Source of the DNA: Paracoccaceae bacterium
GTDB taxonomy: Bacteria; Pseudomonadota; Alphaproteobacteria; Rhodobacterales; Rhodobacteraceae
Direction of reading: 5' to 3'
DNA length: 25,541 bases
Assembly (NCBI GenBank): GCA_003447515.1
Contig: DLZA01000361.1
Coordinates: forward strand, 1-25,541
The notes beneath the pieces are model-generated. The model was not told where the DNA came from, searched no databases, and saw only the letters and a list, made by a program, of their open reading frames with translations. The translations under genes and the position numbers were made by a program. Shown here one piece after another: positions 23,513-25,541 of the stretch; position 1 is the stretch's first letter; each line of letters opens with the position of its first letter.

Positions 23513-24544
23513 CTAAACCATTTTACGATATGAGGTGCGCCAGGTCCTAATCAGTACTGGCGTTAATAAAACAAGCACTCCTAAAATCGTAAGCATTGAA
23601 GTGGTAGCTGCTGACCCAAACAAAGGATCAGCTCCCCCACGCAGATCGTTAAAAATAATCCAACTTAGAGATGTCGCGCTCGCCTCGGCCGAAAACCCAA
23701 CAATTGGTTCAAAGACACGAAAATTATCCATTAATTGCATTAACAGAATAAATGTCACCAAGGGTGCCATGTAAGGGACCACGACATAACGAACCCGCTG
23801 CCAACGGCTCGCGCCATCTATCATTGCTGCCTCGAGTGTGTCCTTGGGGACCGTTTGGAGGCCAGCATAGAAAACAATAAATGCGAAAGGAGCTGAATGC
23901 CAAATTCCGTAAATTATTAGCATTATCCAGGTCAGAGAGGGTGACGCCTTAAGTGACAGACTATTGTCGTCGAAAATGCGTTGAAGTGCAGCGCCTAAGA
24001 TACCCTCCGCATCAATCATCCAAAACAAAATCAAAGATCCAATTAATGGAGTAACAATCATCGGTAAAAGCGAAACAAAAATTGTTGGTCCTTTAAATAG
24101 TTTGGGCAGACGGTTAACACCAAGAGCAATCATCAAACCTAAAACAATTACAAAGGGTGTTACTATAAACGTGTAGGTAAGTGTAAACGCAAGAGCCCTG
24201 TAAAAGGGCAAATTCATTAATTTTGAGATGAAATTTCCAATGCTATCGCTTGTAGCCCATGCATTTGACACCTCTGTAAATGCCAAGTGGTTGCGATTTG
24301 TATATGTATCGAGACCATTGAATTGCCCCAAAGGCTTTTCACTTTTTAATGCAGCGGTTGCCTCAGAATCTACGGTAGTTGTTTGCTTGCAGCCAAAAGG
24401 GCCACAATTTTCAGTCTGGATGAGGACTTGTGGATGCTCAACGTGCAAAGATTGCAAAAAGACAGACACAATTGGCATGGCAATAAAAAGCACCATCGCC
24501 GCCAACGATGGGAAAATAAACCAAAGAAATGATCGATGCGTCAT
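23513..24544 (-). CDS. ABC sugar transporter permease, MalF type
   Basis: A 343-aa permease partner of the MalG-type protein. TM1 lies at about 8-31. It is followed by a periplasmic insertion of about 85 residues, longer than in the shortest homologs, containing the cysteine pair CGPFGC that could form a disulfide. Five more TMs begin at about residue 112. The EAA loop is LEAAMIDGASRWQRVRYVVVP. The gene lies 70 bp after the binding-protein stop, with a strong hairpin between them. Confidence 0.93.
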   Translation of the reverse strand: MTHRSFLWFIFPSLAAMVLFIAMPIVSVFLQSLHVEHPQVLIQTENCGPFGCKQTTTVDSEATAALKSEKPLGQFNGLDTYTNRNHLAFTEVSNAWATSDSIGNFISKLMNLPFYRALAFTLTYTFIVTPFVIVLGLMIALGVNRLPKLFKGPTIFVSLLPMIVTPLIGSLILFWMIDAEGILGAALQRIFDDNSLSLKASPSLTWIMLIIYGIWHSAPFAFIVFYAGLQTVPKDTLEAAMIDGASRWQRVRYVVVPYMAPLVTFILLMQLMDNFRVFEPIVGFSAEASATSLSWIIFNDLRGGADPLFGSAATTSMLTILGVLVLLTPVLIRTWRTSYRKMV

Positions 24545-24573
24545 AGGGGTCTCTTGTGTGAGTCCGAGATGTA

Positions 24574-24597
24574 CCGAAGGGCGAATGCGCCCTTCGG
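24574..24597 (-). promoter_or_regulatory. Stable hairpin between binding-protein and permease genes
   Basis: CCGAAGGGCG (24574-24583) and CGCCCTTCGG (24588-24597) form a perfect, GC-rich 10-bp stem with a four-base loop. It lies between the binding-protein stop and the MalF-type start. No T-run follows in the direction of transcription, so partial termination or mRNA stabilisation is more likely than full termination. Such hairpins commonly let the binding protein be made in excess over the permeases. Confidence 0.7.
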
Positions 24598-24614
24598 CTA
24601 ATGGTGTTCTGAGC

Positions 24615-25541
24615 TTATTTCAGAAAGCCTTTTTCTTTTGCGGAGGCCGTGTATGCGGCTTCCATGTCAGAGAGCGCTTGCTCTGCAGTTTCATTACCTT
24701 GCAGGAAGTCAGCTAATTCAGCGCCGGCTGCACCATGAAGCAAGCCCATGAAAGGCAGCATTGGATAAGGATTTGCACCACTGCTAGCTGACGCAGCAAC
24801 ACCAGCTGATGTGGCGCCGGGCGTGTAACCTTCACCCAACCACACAGCTTTGTCATTATTTGCAGTGATTACGTCTTTTCCAATGCCATTCATGAGTGCT
24901 TGAAAGCTTGCTTCAGCATCTGCATCACTTGCATTTGCCGCAATTGTAAAGCCGTCCCACCAAAGGGTTGTTGCAGGTGTTGAACCACCACCCCAGGTTG
25001 GCGCACCAGACAAGACAGTGCCGCTCACAACCGTCTCAGTTGATCCTTCATTATCAAGAATGGCGGCCCCGCGTGTGCCCCACATAGTCGCCATGGCAAG
25101 ATCACCAGATTCCCACAAAGCCTGCGTCGCGTTGCTATCAAATGTAAGAAAGTCTGGATTTGAATAGCTAACCAATGATTTCAACATGTTAAGTGTGGCA
25201 ATTCCATGATCGTTGTTCACACTTATTTCAGCAGTACCTGCTTTGAAGAACTCGCCCCCGGAACCCATGTACATGTTGACGAATTCCTCGCCCAAATTCC
25301 ATCCCGCTTTCGTGTTTATCGCGAAAGGATGTTCCATCAGTCCAGCAGCTTTGATTGCTTCCGCAGCAGCTAAAACTTCTTCGTATGTTGTTGGAGCTGC
25401 GACACCCGCTTTGCTCAAAATATCAGCACGGTAGAAGAGGTGCTGAGCATTTGCCATAAAAGCAATGGCCATTACCTTGCCATCGACAGTAACCAGCTGT
25501 GATGGATTGAGCGATTGACCATGTTTGGCTACCAAGTCATC
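24615..25541 (-). CDS. ABC sugar-binding protein (partial, N-terminus beyond window)
   Basis: The C-terminal 308 residues or so of an extracellular solute-binding protein (family 1, carbohydrate type). The frame stays open to the end of the window, so the signal peptide and first lobe start are missing; the TTG at 25535 is internal. Visible features are MAIAFMANAQHLFYRADILSKAG, the lobe hinge region, GDLAMATMWGTRG, the PTWGGGSTPATTLWWDGFTIAANA ligand-side stretch (in parts), and a C-terminal helical tail ending FLK. The tryptophan-rich segments suggest stacking on a sugar- or polyol-like ring or chain. It is the first gene seen of the catabolic operon and sets its input. Confidence 0.92.
   Translation of the reverse strand, partial: DDLVAKHGQSLNPSQLVTVDGKVMAIAFMANAQHLFYRADILSKAGVAAPTTYEEVLAAAEAIKAAGLMEHPFAINTKAGWNLGEEFVNMYMGSGGEFFKAGTAEISVNNDHGIATLNMLKSLVSYSNPDFLTFDSNATQALWESGDLAMATMWGTRGAAILDNEGSTETVVSGTVLSGAPTWGGGSTPATTLWWDGFTIAANASDADAEASFQALMNGIGKDVITANNDKAVWLGEGYTPGATSAGVAASASSGANPYPMLPFMGLLHGAAGAELADFLQGNETAEQALSDMEAAYTASAKEKGFLK

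Overview
The window looks like chromosomal DNA from a marine alphaproteobacterium of the Rhodobacterales (Roseobacter-like). The reasons are a CcrM-type GANTC methyltransferase next to rnhB, several small secreted proteins of a style common in that order, and a LacI/ABC/SnoaL/HisD-like catabolic cluster typical of marine heterotrophs. Names rest on motifs and protein-family recognition by eye; no database search was possible.

Layout. (1) 1-2.6 kb, minus strand: ccrM-type methyltransferase with a downstream hairpin terminator, rnhB, and a small secreted histidine-rich protein. (2) 2.7-3.7 kb, plus strand: a small secreted two-cysteine protein overlapping a two-helix membrane protein that ends in an OmpR-like winged-helix DNA-binding domain. 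(3) 3.7-5.7 kb, minus strand: an EnvZ-like histidine kinase and OmpR-like response regulator, divergent from (4) 5.8-12.0 kb, plus strand: a secreted or anchored EF-hand protein followed by a complete tripartite RND efflux operon (adaptor, 1037-aa permease, outer-membrane lipoprotein). The pump genes are joined by 4-bp overlaps. Ten-bp-phased direct repeats sit in the divergent promoter region and suggest that the two-component system controls the pump. (5) 12.2-14.2 kb: an AT-rich, gene-poor accessory stretch with a helix-turn-helix/coiled-coil protein, an 80-codon open frame without a start codon (likely gene remnant), a secreted LprI-like cysteine-rich protein, and about 330 bp with no recognisable gene.

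(6) 14.2-25.5 kb, minus strand: the most interesting region, a tightly packed run of twelve genes or gene remnants transcribed right to left. The order is sugar-type ABC binding protein (cut by the window end), MalF- and MalG-type permeases, a HisD-family dehydrogenase resembling sulfopropanediol dehydrogenase HpsN, a double-SnoaL protein, a 64-codon SDR remnant, a LacI-type repressor, a second double-SnoaL protein, a bicupin, a short MetE-like zinc protein, an alpha/beta hydrolase and an RraA-family aldolase-like protein. Several junctions are 4-bp ATGA overlaps. Together they suggest uptake of a polyol- or sugar-like compound, alcohol oxidation, rearrangement, group transfer to or from a thiol, hydrolysis and carbon-carbon cleavage. 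I do not recognise a described pathway with this composition; the substrate is unknown.
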